Positions 1-9,050 of a stretch of DNA of 14,785 nt are shown here, in pieces. The translations under genes and the position numbers were made by a program. The notes beneath the pieces were generated by a model. The model was not told the origin of the DNA. It worked only from the letters and a program-made list of their open reading frames with translations, and did no database searches. Position 1 is the first letter of the stretch. Each line of letters opens with the position of its first letter. Source of the stretch: Conidiobolus incongruus B7586 (Eukaryota > Entomophthoromycota > Entomophthoromycetes > Entomophthorales > Conidiobolaceae); the NCBI GenBank assembly GCA_000697335.1, contig JNEM01006949.1, forward strand, positions 1 through 14,785, read 5' to 3'.

Positions 1-169
1 ATTTATATAACCTAATTTTATATATTTTATTTTTATCAAATTTATTAATTTTCTAATAATGTTATTTAATTAAAATAAGCTATATTATCAATATATAGAT
101 TTATAAAATTTATAATTGATATAAATATTCATATAATTTAATAAATTTATTCTTTTAACAACCTAATAT

Positions 170-2080
170 TTAGGAAATATAAATTTATTAAAAATTTTTT
201 AAAATTATTTAATCAGAATAATAAACCAATAATTATTGTTATTATAATGATAAAAAATATAAACTATAAGATGACTTAATTATAAATAATTAAGTATAAT
301 AATAATGTACATTATTAAAAATTCTAATATTTGAACCATTTAATAATATGCATCCTAATCCAAAAGATAAATTGGGAATATTCATTAAACATGAAAATTA
401 ATTTTTTTTAAATTTCCAAAAAATATTAAAATATTGATATTGAATGTGTAAATCAAAAAATATTAAAGGAGGGAAATTTGTTTTGAAAATGTGATATAAT
501 CGCCACTAACAAATTTTCAATAATTCCAAACCCAAATTCCAAATATTGATTCTTGTATTGTATATAAACATATTCATCTCAGAGCACTACTAATATTGTA
601 GCAACAATAAATATTGTGACTTGAGTTTCGGATACAATTCCGTTGATGAAGGTTAAAAGAGGTAATTTTCATAATTGTTAAAACGTTACGAGAAATAGCC
701 GATTTTGGTTGCCTTATTCAGATTGTAAAGATTTTCGAGTTGATATTCCACACCCAATGAATCGATTTTATTGAACTTGGAATTATATGTTCCGACTTCT
801 TATGAAACTATTTCATAGTATGATTGTTTTTTTCTGTAATGCCACATTCAAGGTGTAAACAAATGGTGGAATTTTTATGAATGGTATTGATAATACTATA
901 AATATTAACCAATATTTCAACGATGTTAAACTTCTTAGTTTGAATAAATGAAAATGGTGAAATATATCGAATGTTGTGTATATTATTTCAAGATTAAATC
1001 GCGATTATGAATAAATGGCAATTTAATATCCATCATTTTCAGTCGACTTAGTAAATAATTAGAACAACTTTAAGCTTAAATTATATTCACTTTAAAATAT
1101 CATTGCTTTAAATTATATCGCCAAAGAATTATTAGAATAAATAATGATAAATAAATATTTAAATAATAATCTAATAAATCTGAGTAAACAATAAACATTT
1201 CATATCACAAATTATTTTCATAGAACGATTTTGGAAGGAGTTGAGAATAATTAACTTTAAATTAATTAAATATAACAATGATTTATTATAATAATCATTG
1301 TATTGTTTACCGAATATTTTGATTATAAATTGATATTAATCAAATTGAAGAGACAGTATAATTGATTATAATCAGATTAAACAATAATATTCAAAAACTA
1401 TATTTGAACACAAAATTTTTATTATCAAATTGCAAACTAATTAATTATAATAAAATATTCAGAAAAATTATTCACTCAAGAATTTCAAAAAAATTTTCAA
1501 ATAAACAAAGTTCATCCAATCATAATAGAGTTATATTCTGGAAATTTAAGAATTTCAATGAAAAATCTCAAAACTGTGGCTGAGAGATTTACCACCGCTA
1601 ACATAGCAGCACCATTTCACTTGATATGAGCAAGACAATTCGATCCAAATAAAGTATGAAGGAATTAGAATAGGTTAAAATTACCCCATTAAGTATCTTT
1701 CGCTCAAATTAGGTTTATAAAGGTTAGTAAGTTTAAGCTATCAAAAATGAATAGTATTAGTAAATTTTAATATTATGAATTTAAAAAAAATAATCTACAA
1801 AATAATAATAAAATGTTTATAAAATACTTACCTTGCATTGAAATAAATAAAAAAATAATGTAAATTACTTAATTCCTCATAAAAAACTCACATAAAATAT
1901 TAATATTCACCTCAATTATTAAAAAATTCTCTTAAATACCAATAATAATTGTGATAAATTTTTTCCTAAATTAGTTGGAATTAAGCTAAATTAAAAGTTA
2001 TAATAATTTGAATAGAAATTTAAGAATATTTAGCATTAACCCAAAATGATTATTAATACAACTTTTTTTTACTTCTAAAT
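170..2080 (-). pseudogene. Dead copy J: heavily decayed Zn2Cys6 regulator relic
   Basis: Read on the minus strand from high to low coordinates, short matches to A/B occur in the right order and at roughly the right spacing: LIPTNLGKNL (about 1985; DLPECLWCSK), EVNINIL (about 1910; KININLD), KFIILKF (about 1775; QFILYQI), FEIFH-stop-NS (about 1572; LKIFMNNS), YYN-stop-LVCNLI then CSNIVFEY (1453-1387; RQNFFKVNLI, TSLLIFSY), RSMKIICDMKCLL (about 1227; RSMVLCHDLHLSCLL), LKYW (about 919; LKYT), KFNKIDSLGVEYQLENLYNL (778-719; KFTKMLDYCYIQGLDKFVKL), YFLIYTFNINIL (about 462; NFLIMHHHYLTL), QIL then LNY (333-286; QILQSIYEMFLNY). Many stops and frame changes. It is divergent to copy A. Ends are estimated from spacing; the zinc-cluster end is the weakest part. 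A plus-strand reading of the same stretch was tried and rejected. Confidence 0.7.
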
Positions 2081-2082
2081 CC

Positions 2083-2123
2083 ACAAAGTTTTCAACTCAA
2101 CTCATACAAATCAAAAACTTTGT
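2083..2123. repeat. 10-bp inverted repeat upstream of copy A
   Basis: ACAAAGTTTT at 2083-2092 and its exact reverse complement AAAACTTTGT at 2114-2123, separated by 21 bp. Possible operator, or a remnant with no function. It lies about 240-280 bp before the ATG. Confidence 0.5.
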
Positions 2124-2148
2124 AATTTATTTCCAAATTGGGATATTG

Positions 2149-2156
2149 ACCAATCA
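2149..2156 (+). promoter_or_regulatory. CCAAT box (ACCAATCA) 215 bp upstream of copy A
   Basis: ACCAATCA fits the yeast Hap2/3/4/5 site ACCAATNA. Copy B has CCCAATCA on its own coding strand at almost the same distance (8885-8878). A single 8-mer could arise by chance; the paired position is what supports it. Confidence 0.4.
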
Positions 2157-2364
2157 CAGTGGGAGATAAAAAAATCCTCAAATTTAATTTTAATGATTTG
2201 TTTTCATGCTGAGAAACTGGATTCTAATTTGAAGGTTTTTTCAGATTAACTGATTAAATTCTGTTTATTGGTAATAGTTGTTGACTTTAGTATTGTTGTG
2301 CTGGTTATTTTTATTGAATTTTTGATATATTGTATTTTATTATTTTAAATCAATTATTAATACG

Positions 2365-2714
2365 ATGCAGACTGCAACAGCCAATGTAAGTGGAGTGAGT
2401 TGCGACGTTTGTAGAAAGCGTAAAGTGAAATGTAGTCGCGATTTACCCGAATGCTTATGGTGTTCCAAGCACAAAGTAATATGTACGTATCCTTCACACT
2501 CGCACCGTAGGAGAAATGATAAATCGCCAACAACTGGAAAAATCAATATCAATTTGGATAATTCTAAGAATAAATATTTTTTATTAAGTAACAGTAGTCA
2601 AGTGATAAACTCGGGTGAATTGAAATTAATTTCTAAATCGCAAGGTGGTTTGAACCAGTTCGCTTTGTATCAGATTGTAAGGCCGAGTAGTTTGGATGGC
2701 ACGGGATGTGAATT

Positions 2715-2753
<39 letters not shown>

Positions 2754-4209
2754 TGGTTGCAGCAGCAGCAGCAGCAGCAATAGTGGTGGTAGTAGGAGTC
2801 CCTCACCAAGATCCCTGAATGCTAGTACAACAACACAGCTGTACTCCTTTAAATTGCAGACACTAGTCCTATTAATAGGTCAAATTATAGACAATCAACC
2901 CGAATTACTACAATCTATAGAGCCATTTTATCGAAGTGTAAAAAGCGGCGAATTATCCAAATCTATCAAATTAAAAATCTTTATGAATAATAGTTGGTTC
3001 AATGTACTGCATCATCCCACATTCCACACACAGATGATAGATAATTTTTTTAATGTGTTTAATCCATTTATAACGTACCTTGGCAAATTTCACTTTTTTA
3101 AAAATCTTCATCAGATGCCCAGTATAATATTGAGAGTGATTCGGTTTATTGGCTACCAGTTCACCTTAAATCAAGATAAATATCTGAGGAATTTTTTGAA
3201 GGATTTATGTATGATTGAACTAAGGCAGAATTTTTTCAAAGTGAACTTGATTAATTGTACAAGTTTGTTGATTTTTAGTTATGCTGAATTGATGCAAGGA
3301 TACATTAAACAGAGCTGGGTTTACTACAATCAGGGTGCCTTAATGGCGAGTGCTATGGGAATCCATTTGGATGTGCCTACTCTAAGTGAGTTGGAGCAAG
3401 ATCGTCGCCAAATCATTAGATCAATGGTTTTATGTCATGACTTACACTTATCTTGTCTTCTTGATAATGCTCAACCATATTTCAATTATATGATATATCA
3501 GGTGACATGTTTAGACTATCGATTCCAATTGCCCCCAACATCATATTGGAGCATACTAGAAATTGTGAACGCTCAGGCTAATTGTATATTAAAATACACT
3601 TACGATCGATACTGGCTACCTGCAATCTATCATATAGCCATTTTTTCTACAAAAAACTCTAATAGAAATAATCTCACATTGAAAGAATTAGATCAAACAA
3701 TAACCAAGTTTACAAAAATGCTCGATTATTGCTATATTCAGGGATTGGACAAATTCGTTAAACTTGGACAAATTTACAACTTTCCAGAAGCGCATAAAAC
3801 GATAGAAAATTCCATCACGGTGTTTGTGCTCATGTACCAGCATTTACTTTTGGGTCTCTTTTCACACTATCCCACCCCAAAACAACTATCACCCGACTCA
3901 CCGCCACCCCTCTGGCTATCCCGAGCACTTTACGGAGCGAAAGTCATCTTTAACATCGCCAAGAAATGTCCAAGAAGTTATTTAATTATGCATCATCACT
4001 ATCTCACTGAAATATCGCTATTCTATCTAAAATTTGGCAAGTCCATAAGCGACAATTACCGCAAAGAATTTCAACAAATCCTACAGTCCATCTACGAAAT
4101 GTTCCTCAACTACAATTCCAAATTCGCATTTTCCGATTCCACCACGGAAGCGTTTATGATCATTTCCCAAGCCCTGGGATACCAGTATAAAACCAAACAA
4201 TTCGCGTAA
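2365..4209 (+). CDS. Zn2Cys6 (Gal4-type) transcription factor, copy A, intact
   Basis: A 614-residue intronless gene for a probable nuclear, DNA-binding regulator. The zinc cluster is canonical: Cys13, 16, 23, 30, 33 and 40 in CX2CX6CX6CX2CX6C spacing, with the basic loop RKRKVK after Cys16, followed by a basic linker (SHRRRND). A serine-rich spacer covers about residues 118-150. The long C-terminal region resembles the fungal-specific regulatory domain: KQSWVYYNQGALMASAMG (315-332), GIHLDVP, EQDRR, then LPPTSYW (389-395). The ATG at 2365 is the first after an in-frame TGA at 2323, has A at -3, and puts the cluster as close to the N-terminus as in copy B. Family knowledge: such proteins bind CGG triplets and control metabolic or drug-response genes; the target here is unknown. 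B (6872-8659) is a paralogue. Dead copy J lies divergently upstream, and dead copy I begins just after this stop codon. Confidence 0.96.
2716..2778 (+). repeat. AGT/AGC serine-codon microsatellite in copy A
   Basis: Eleven AGT codons in a row (2716-2748), then GGT AGT GGT TGC, then six AGC codons (2761-2778), giving the serine-rich linker from residue 118. Copy B has only five AGT codons plus a TCA at the matching place, so the tract has changed length since the two genes separated. It lies between the DNA-binding linker and the regulatory domain, where length changes are usually tolerated. Confidence 0.95.
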
Positions 4210-4211
4210 GA

Positions 4212-5880
4212 TTATGATAGCTTGACTCAATTTCATTTGCAGGGATTGATATCAGAAGTAGTTTTGATCATACATTTCCAAATTGGGTAATTTTAAAAAA
4301 TGATGGAATTATCCCTTCCCAATTATCCATTCATCATCTCTCCTCACCGTCGACCTTATCTCGTGATTTTCTAAAAGATGATTTCATATTTTATGTAAAG
4401 GGAATTGATCCAAACTCCTTGATTTTTTTCAATCAATACATCATTCTTGAATCAATTTTTTTCATATAATAATTAAAGTTGACTAGATTGTTGATATGAC
4501 CTAGGGCTCAAAACGATATGTTCCAAGGACTCAATATCATCAGTTAATTGCTTATTTGTCCTAATTGTTAATAAATTCCCCTGAATCAAATTGAATTAGA
4601 ATGGAATCTAGATCCAATATTTTTACAAATATTTACAAAATATTTTTATCTTAAAATTATTATTTTTGAATAAATTTTATAGTGTAATAGTTGATAAATG
4701 ATTTAAAAATTACATAATATATTTTTATAATAAATTTATAACATAAATCAATTAAACAGTTAAAGTGACCTATAATATATAATCAACTATTCAATGTTAA
4801 TTGTAATAATAATTCAATAAAAATATATTTTATTATTGAAAATAAAAAAATAATATATAGGGACTATTTAATATTTAATAAATATTATTTAACTAAATCC
4901 ATGATAATATAAGTTATCCAAGTAGAGAAATGATTCATCTTTTAGGATATTAACTATCAAATGAAAAATAAAATATATTAATGTTTATTATACTACTAGA
5001 AACCTTGAATCATCATCCTAAATAAATGATTATTTATAGTATATTATATTAGTTTAACTAATAAAATGATTTGGTTCAGGGTTTAAATATATATTTTTTA
5101 TGAATTTTCTTTTAAAAAATATTTTTAATAATTGATTGAAATTTAATAATTAATCTATTGGATATAGATAATTGAATACAGTTATATAATTAATACACCA
5201 AGATATTAATAATATAGTAGACCTAAAAATTCAATTTCTAAGTATCAAAGATCAGGACCTTTAAACGAAATGAAAAAAAATTGGTTTAATAAAATATCAA
5301 CAACTTAAACAATTTTTCAACTTGTCAAATTCTTTTTAAAATTTATAAATTATATTAAAATAAAAATACAATTATAGCTATATAAGTTTTATAACTTTGA
5401 ATAATTTATTATTAATATTACTATGATCTAAATTGTGTTGAATCATTTTTAGGTCGTTGACCCTACTAAGTCATTTTGATCCAATTAGTCAGATTAAAAA
5501 AAATCATTTAGTTATGTAATAATCAAGTCACAAATCTCAAAACTGGTAAATTTGATCCAAATAGTTAAACATTAAAAAGTAATGTTTAAGTAATTAGTAC
5601 AAATCATTAGGTTATGAAAAAGTTTTTTATTGGTAAATTGAGGAGTAATTTTATGCTAAGGTATCAAAAAAATATTTAAGTAAAGCCTAAACTTTGTTTT
5701 AAATAAATATGAAATTATTAAATATAAATATTATATAATAAATTTTAAAATTATTTATTTAAAATATATCATGTTTTTTATTATTGAATATAATCAAAAA
5801 ATTTTTTTTATATTTTATTTAAATCTACTAAGAAAAATTTACCATAATTTGATGAAAAAATAGTGAAAAGGATCATACTC
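4212..5880 (+). pseudogene. Dead copy I: relic lacking its N-terminus, abutting copy A
   Basis: Plus-strand matches to A/B in order: LISEVV (about 4248; LISKSQ), DPIFLQIFTKYFYLK (4611-4655; NPFITYLGKFHFFK), MIHLLGY-stop-LSNEK (4932-; GIHLDVPTLSELE), YNYSYIS (5368-; LDYCYIQ), LLSHFDPISQI (5463-5495; LFSHYPTPKQL), SLGYEKVFYW (5604-5633; ALYGAKVIFN), TLF-stop-I (5691-; SLFYL), IYHVFYY (5764-5784; IYEMFLN) and SKNFF then STKK near 5800-5840 (SKFAF, STTE). The distance from LIS to DP (363 bp) nearly equals that in B (375 bp). The first recognisable residue corresponds to about residue 75-90, yet this point is only tens of bases after A's stop, so the zinc-cluster part and any promoter are absent. 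Several stops and frame changes are present. Confidence 0.75.
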
Positions 5881-6805
5881 CTGGTAATAGTTATTATTGG
5901 ATAGGTAATTTCAGAATAGGACAATACTCAATAAATGACAAATCTATAATTAACTATCCAAATTCAATCACTAATAAAAGAAATGATTAAGATCTCAAAG
6001 ATGTATGGAAAATAAATCATATTTATCATCTTGGGATACTTCAAAGAGATTTCATATTAATAATAAACTTATTTTTTATTAAAAATTAATATATAATTAA
6101 ATACCTTATATATTGTTAATTTTTCAAAAAAATATATAGTAAATAATACAATTCAAAACATTGATAAATAAATAATTCATTTTAGACTATTAAAATGAAT
6201 TATTTCTAATAATAAAAGCTGGAATCCATTGTACAAATAGATTATTCCTTTTCAAAAGTGTAGTGTGTGGACTAAATATAAAAGTCTATTCTAAATTTTT
6301 TCTTAACTTAAAAAATTCTAAATTGAAAATTCTTTTTATTATTGAAATAAATGTCAAAGGTATTTACTTCAAACTAATATTTCTACAATGAATTATTATA
6401 ATAAATATATTTTCTTTTAGTTCATTTTTAATTCAAATCCAAAAAAATATTACTTTTTTATTGTATTCAAACATCCTTTAATCATTCATGATAATGTAAA
6501 GCCCTATTAAGTAAATATTACCAAAGACCTTATTAAATCTAATAAATTTACTCTATTACCATATCTACCATATTTTTCAAATTTAAACCTATTTTGATTT
6601 CAAGATCATTTAGCTATTAAAGAATTTCTGTGCTAAAAAGCGATATTAGAGCTTTAATCATATTAATGCAAAAATTAGAAAGAATTTAAACTAGTTAACA
6701 AACAAGGGGTTTTTAATGTGGTAAGGTAACTTCCAAAAATTTGGAAATTTATTTCATCAAATAGAGAGAACTTATTTATATTATATAATAATGGTTTTTA
6801 TTAAT
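5850..6805 (+). pseudogene. Dead copy H: N-terminal half of a Zn2Cys6 regulator relic
   Basis: The anchor is NYPNSITNKRND (5952-5987), which aligns without gaps to TYPSHSHRRRND just after the zinc cluster, followed at 6009 by KIN where the family has KIN. A weak trace of the basic loop (KIVKR) lies near 5857. Further matches in order: SPIK (about 6500; KSIK), NLLYYHIYH (about 6580; NVLHHPTFH), LLKNF (6614-6628; FFKNL), NAKIRKNLN (6665-; QDKYLRNFL), LFILYNNG (6772-6795; SWVYYNQG). The relic stops at about residue 325 of the family and meets the 3' end of copy B, so about 280 C-terminal codons are missing. It starts where dead copy I ends. Stops and frame changes are present. Confidence 0.75.
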
Positions 6806-6871
6806 AATTATTAAATCGGTTTTAATATACATTTTGATTTTTTAAATTTATTTCACAATCTAATATAATCA

Positions 6872-8659
6872 TTAATTTACAGTAATGTGCTTGTGTTTAA
6901 GGCGATAGCCTAAAGACTGGGAAATGATCTCGAACGCTTCAGTAGTTGACTGTGAAAATGTGAATTTGGAACTATAGTTAAGGAACATATCATAAATTGA
7001 TTGTAGAATTTGTTCGAATTGTTTCCTATAATCATTGCCGATAACTGAGCTGAATTTAAGGTAGAACAGAGAAATAAGGGTGAGGTAATGATGATGCATA
7101 ATGAGGAAATTTTTGGGGCATTTTTGAGCATGATTGAATATGACTTTAGCACTGTGCAAGGAGCGTGACAGCCATTGTGGAGGTGAATTATGAGATAATT
7201 TATCAGGGACTGGATATTGTGAAAAAAGGGTTAAAATATAGTGGTGGTACGTTAATGCGAATACCATCACATAGTTTTCAATCACTTTATGAGCTTCTGG
7301 GAAATTATGAATTTGACCCAATTGTAAAAATTTATACAGCCCTTGGATATAGCAATAGTCAAATATCCTTGTAAACCTAGTGATTTTGACGTCCAAATCA
7401 TTCAGTTCCAACTGATGATGAGCGCTCTTAAAAGAATATGTCACAAGCTGGTGGATCGCCGGCATCCAGTACCGATCAAAAGTGTATTTTAGAACACAGT
7501 TTGCTTGAGCATCTATAACTTCCAAGATATTCCAATGGGGAGTAGGAGGCAATTGAAAGCGATAGTCTATTTTGTTAATTGTATATATCATATAGCCGAA
7601 ATAGGGCATAAAATTATCCAGAAGAGCGGTCATATGCAAATCATGGCAAGTAACCATCGATCTAACAATATGTCTTCTATCTTGCTCCAGTTCAATCAAA
7701 GAAGGAACATCCAAATGGATTCCCATAGCACTCGCCATTAATGCACCCTGATTATAATAAACCCAGCTCTTTTTGACATTTCCCTGTACCACCTCTGAGT
7801 AACTAAATATTAGCAAACTAATGCAATTTAAAAAATTTACTTGAAAAAAATTCCGTCTAAGTTCAGTCAAACACAAATCCTTTAAAAAATTCCTGAGCTG
7901 CTTATCTTGATCCCAAGTAAACTGATACCCAACAAACCGTATAGTATTCAATAAAATTTGAGGTAACTGATGTAAGTTTTTGAAGAAATAACATTTGCCA
8001 ATGTAAGTAATATACGGGTTAAAAACTTTGAAAAAATTTTCTATCATTTGTGAGTCGAAGTTTGGGTGGTGTAGAATATTGAGCCAGTTGTTATTCATAA
8101 AAATTTTTAGTTTGAGATTTTTCGCAAGTTCACCCTTTTGCACATTTTGATAAAAGGTTTCTATAGATTGGAGTAAGTCCGGCTTCTTCTCGATAATTTG
8201 GTTGACTAATAGTAGTATAGTTTGTAATTGGAAACGGTATAGCTGGGTTGAAGTAGTTGTTGATATGGAGTTTGGCGTTGAACTACTACTACTACTATTA
8301 AGTTTCGTACTATCATTGAAAGGATTAGACTGAATAATCTGGTATAAGATGAACTGCTTTAAACCACTATGAGTACTGTTGTTTTTACTAACGAGTTGAA
8401 TTTCCGATGACCTCAACTGAGAGTGATTATTAAAGACTACGTACTTGTTTCTAGTATTATCCATATTGATACTAATTTTGCCAGTGTTTGGAGAATTGTC
8501 ATTTCGTCTCCTATGAGATTGCGAAGGGTAAGTACATATCACTTTATGTTTAGAACACCATTGACAATCTGGCAAATCCCGACTGCATTTCACTTTTCGC
8601 TTTCTACAAACGTCGCAACTCACCCCGCTTAAATTGGGTGCATTCTTAGGTTGGGTCAT
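6872..8659 (-). CDS. Zn2Cys6 (Gal4-type) transcription factor, copy B, intact
   Basis: A 595-residue intronless paralogue of copy A. The zinc cluster has Cys15, 18, 25, 32, 35 and 42 in the canonical spacing. From SGVSCDVC to the NKY motif near residue 71 it differs from A mostly by conservative changes. Six serines at 122-127 stand where A has a much longer serine tract. The C-terminal domain matches A throughout: KKSWVYYNQGALMASAMG (296-313), GIHLDVP, EQDRR, LPPTPHW, MHHHYLT, and a shared SLGY near the end. By eye well over half of all residues are identical. The ATG at 8659 has A at -3. The near-invariant DNA-binding domain suggests A and B recognise the same or very similar sites (inference). 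B faces A, with dead copies I and H between them, and dead copy G lies behind its promoter on the same strand. Confidence 0.96.
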   Translation of the reverse strand: MTQPKNAPNLSGVSCDVCRKRKVKCSRDLPDCQWCSKHKVICTYPSQSHRRRNDNSPNTGKISINMDNTRNKYVVFNNHSQLRSSEIQLVSKNNSTHSGLKQFILYQIIQSNPFNDSTKLNSSSSSSTPNSISTTTSTQLYRFQLQTILLLVNQIIEKKPDLLQSIETFYQNVQKGELAKNLKLKIFMNNNWLNILHHPNFDSQMIENFFKVFNPYITYIGKCYFFKNLHQLPQILLNTIRFVGYQFTWDQDKQLRNFLKDLCLTELRRNFFQVNFLNCISLLIFSYSEVVQGNVKKSWVYYNQGALMASAMGIHLDVPSLIELEQDRRHIVRSMVTCHDLHMTALLDNFMPYFGYMIYTINKIDYRFQLPPTPHWNILEVIDAQANCVLKYTFDRYWMPAIHQLVTYSFKSAHHQLELNDLDVKITRFTRIFDYCYIQGLYKFLQLGQIHNFPEAHKVIENYVMVFALTYHHYILTLFSQYPVPDKLSHNSPPQWLSRSLHSAKVIFNHAQKCPKNFLIMHHHYLTLISLFYLKFSSVIGNDYRKQFEQILQSIYDMFLNYSSKFTFSQSTTEAFEIISQSLGYRLKHKHITVN

Positions 8660-9050
8660 TTTTAAAATAAAATATAATACAATACAATTTATAATATAAT
8701 ATAATTAAATACAATTTAAACAGAAAATTATAAATATACAGGAAATTAATATTAAATTCAAGAGAGTCCAAACTCTTCAACGTAATTTAGCATTAATTAA
8801 ATATATATCACTTTATTGAGTTTGGTTGAAATTTACCTCAATCAATCAAATCCCTTTACACTTGAAACTAGTCATTTTGATTGGGTAATTCTCTTATGTA
8901 AGGGTTAAAAATTTTAAAGTTTAAGAATTATTAAAATTGTCTGAAATTGTTTTGTTTGATAAATAATTGAAAAAATTTTAAATGAATTTTAATGCTTTTG
9001 GATCATTTTCTAGTTATCAATATAGTTATTTATTATTCCATTAATATTTT
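8660..9050 (-). promoter_or_regulatory. Upstream region of copy B
   Basis: About 390 bp between the ATG of B and the end of dead copy G. It contains the CCAATCA box, a small palindrome AGAGT-CCAA-ACTCT (8763-8776), and an AT-only leader (about 8664-8700) with TTGTATTGTATTATATTTTATT just before the ATG, similar to the leader of A. No gene seen. Taken as the promoter by position. Confidence 0.5.
8878..8885 (-). promoter_or_regulatory. CCAAT box (CCCAATCA) about 225 bp upstream of copy B
   Basis: On the coding strand of B the site reads CCCAATCA, sharing CCAATCA with the box upstream of A and lying within 10 bp of the same distance from the ATG. Candidate CCAAT-binding-complex site; not proven. 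Confidence 0.38.

Larger units (their letters stand above)
2080..2364 (+). promoter_or_regulatory. Upstream region of copy A (shared with dead copy J)
   Basis: About 285 bp between the estimated start of dead copy J and the ATG of A. It holds a 10-bp inverted repeat (2083-2092 / 2114-2123), an ACCAATCA box (2149-2156), and an AT-rich leader with ATATTGTATTTTATT (about 2326-2340) that resembles the leader of copy B. As the only unexplained DNA before A, it should contain its promoter (inference). Confidence 0.55.

Noticed and set aside
600-1750. A plus-strand relic of the same family (zinc-loop-like KVKR near 650, KLLSLNK near 925, KELLE near 1120).
   Set aside because: The minus strand over the same bases gives longer ungapped matches in order (KFNKIDSLGVEYQLENLYNL, RSMKIICDM, CSNIVFEY). 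The plus-strand fit needed free choice of frames and gaps and shows how easily AT-rich DNA yields false matches.
2365-2484. Assigning a named regulator (for example a Gal4, Mal63 or Upc2 orthologue) from the zinc cluster.
   Set aside because: The cluster fits the general family only; no subfamily-specific signature was recognised, so no gene symbol is given.
4210-6870. Point-centromere or origin candidate in the long AT-rich gap between A and B.
   Set aside because: No recognisable CDE-like arrangement, and the stretch is explained by dead copies I and H.
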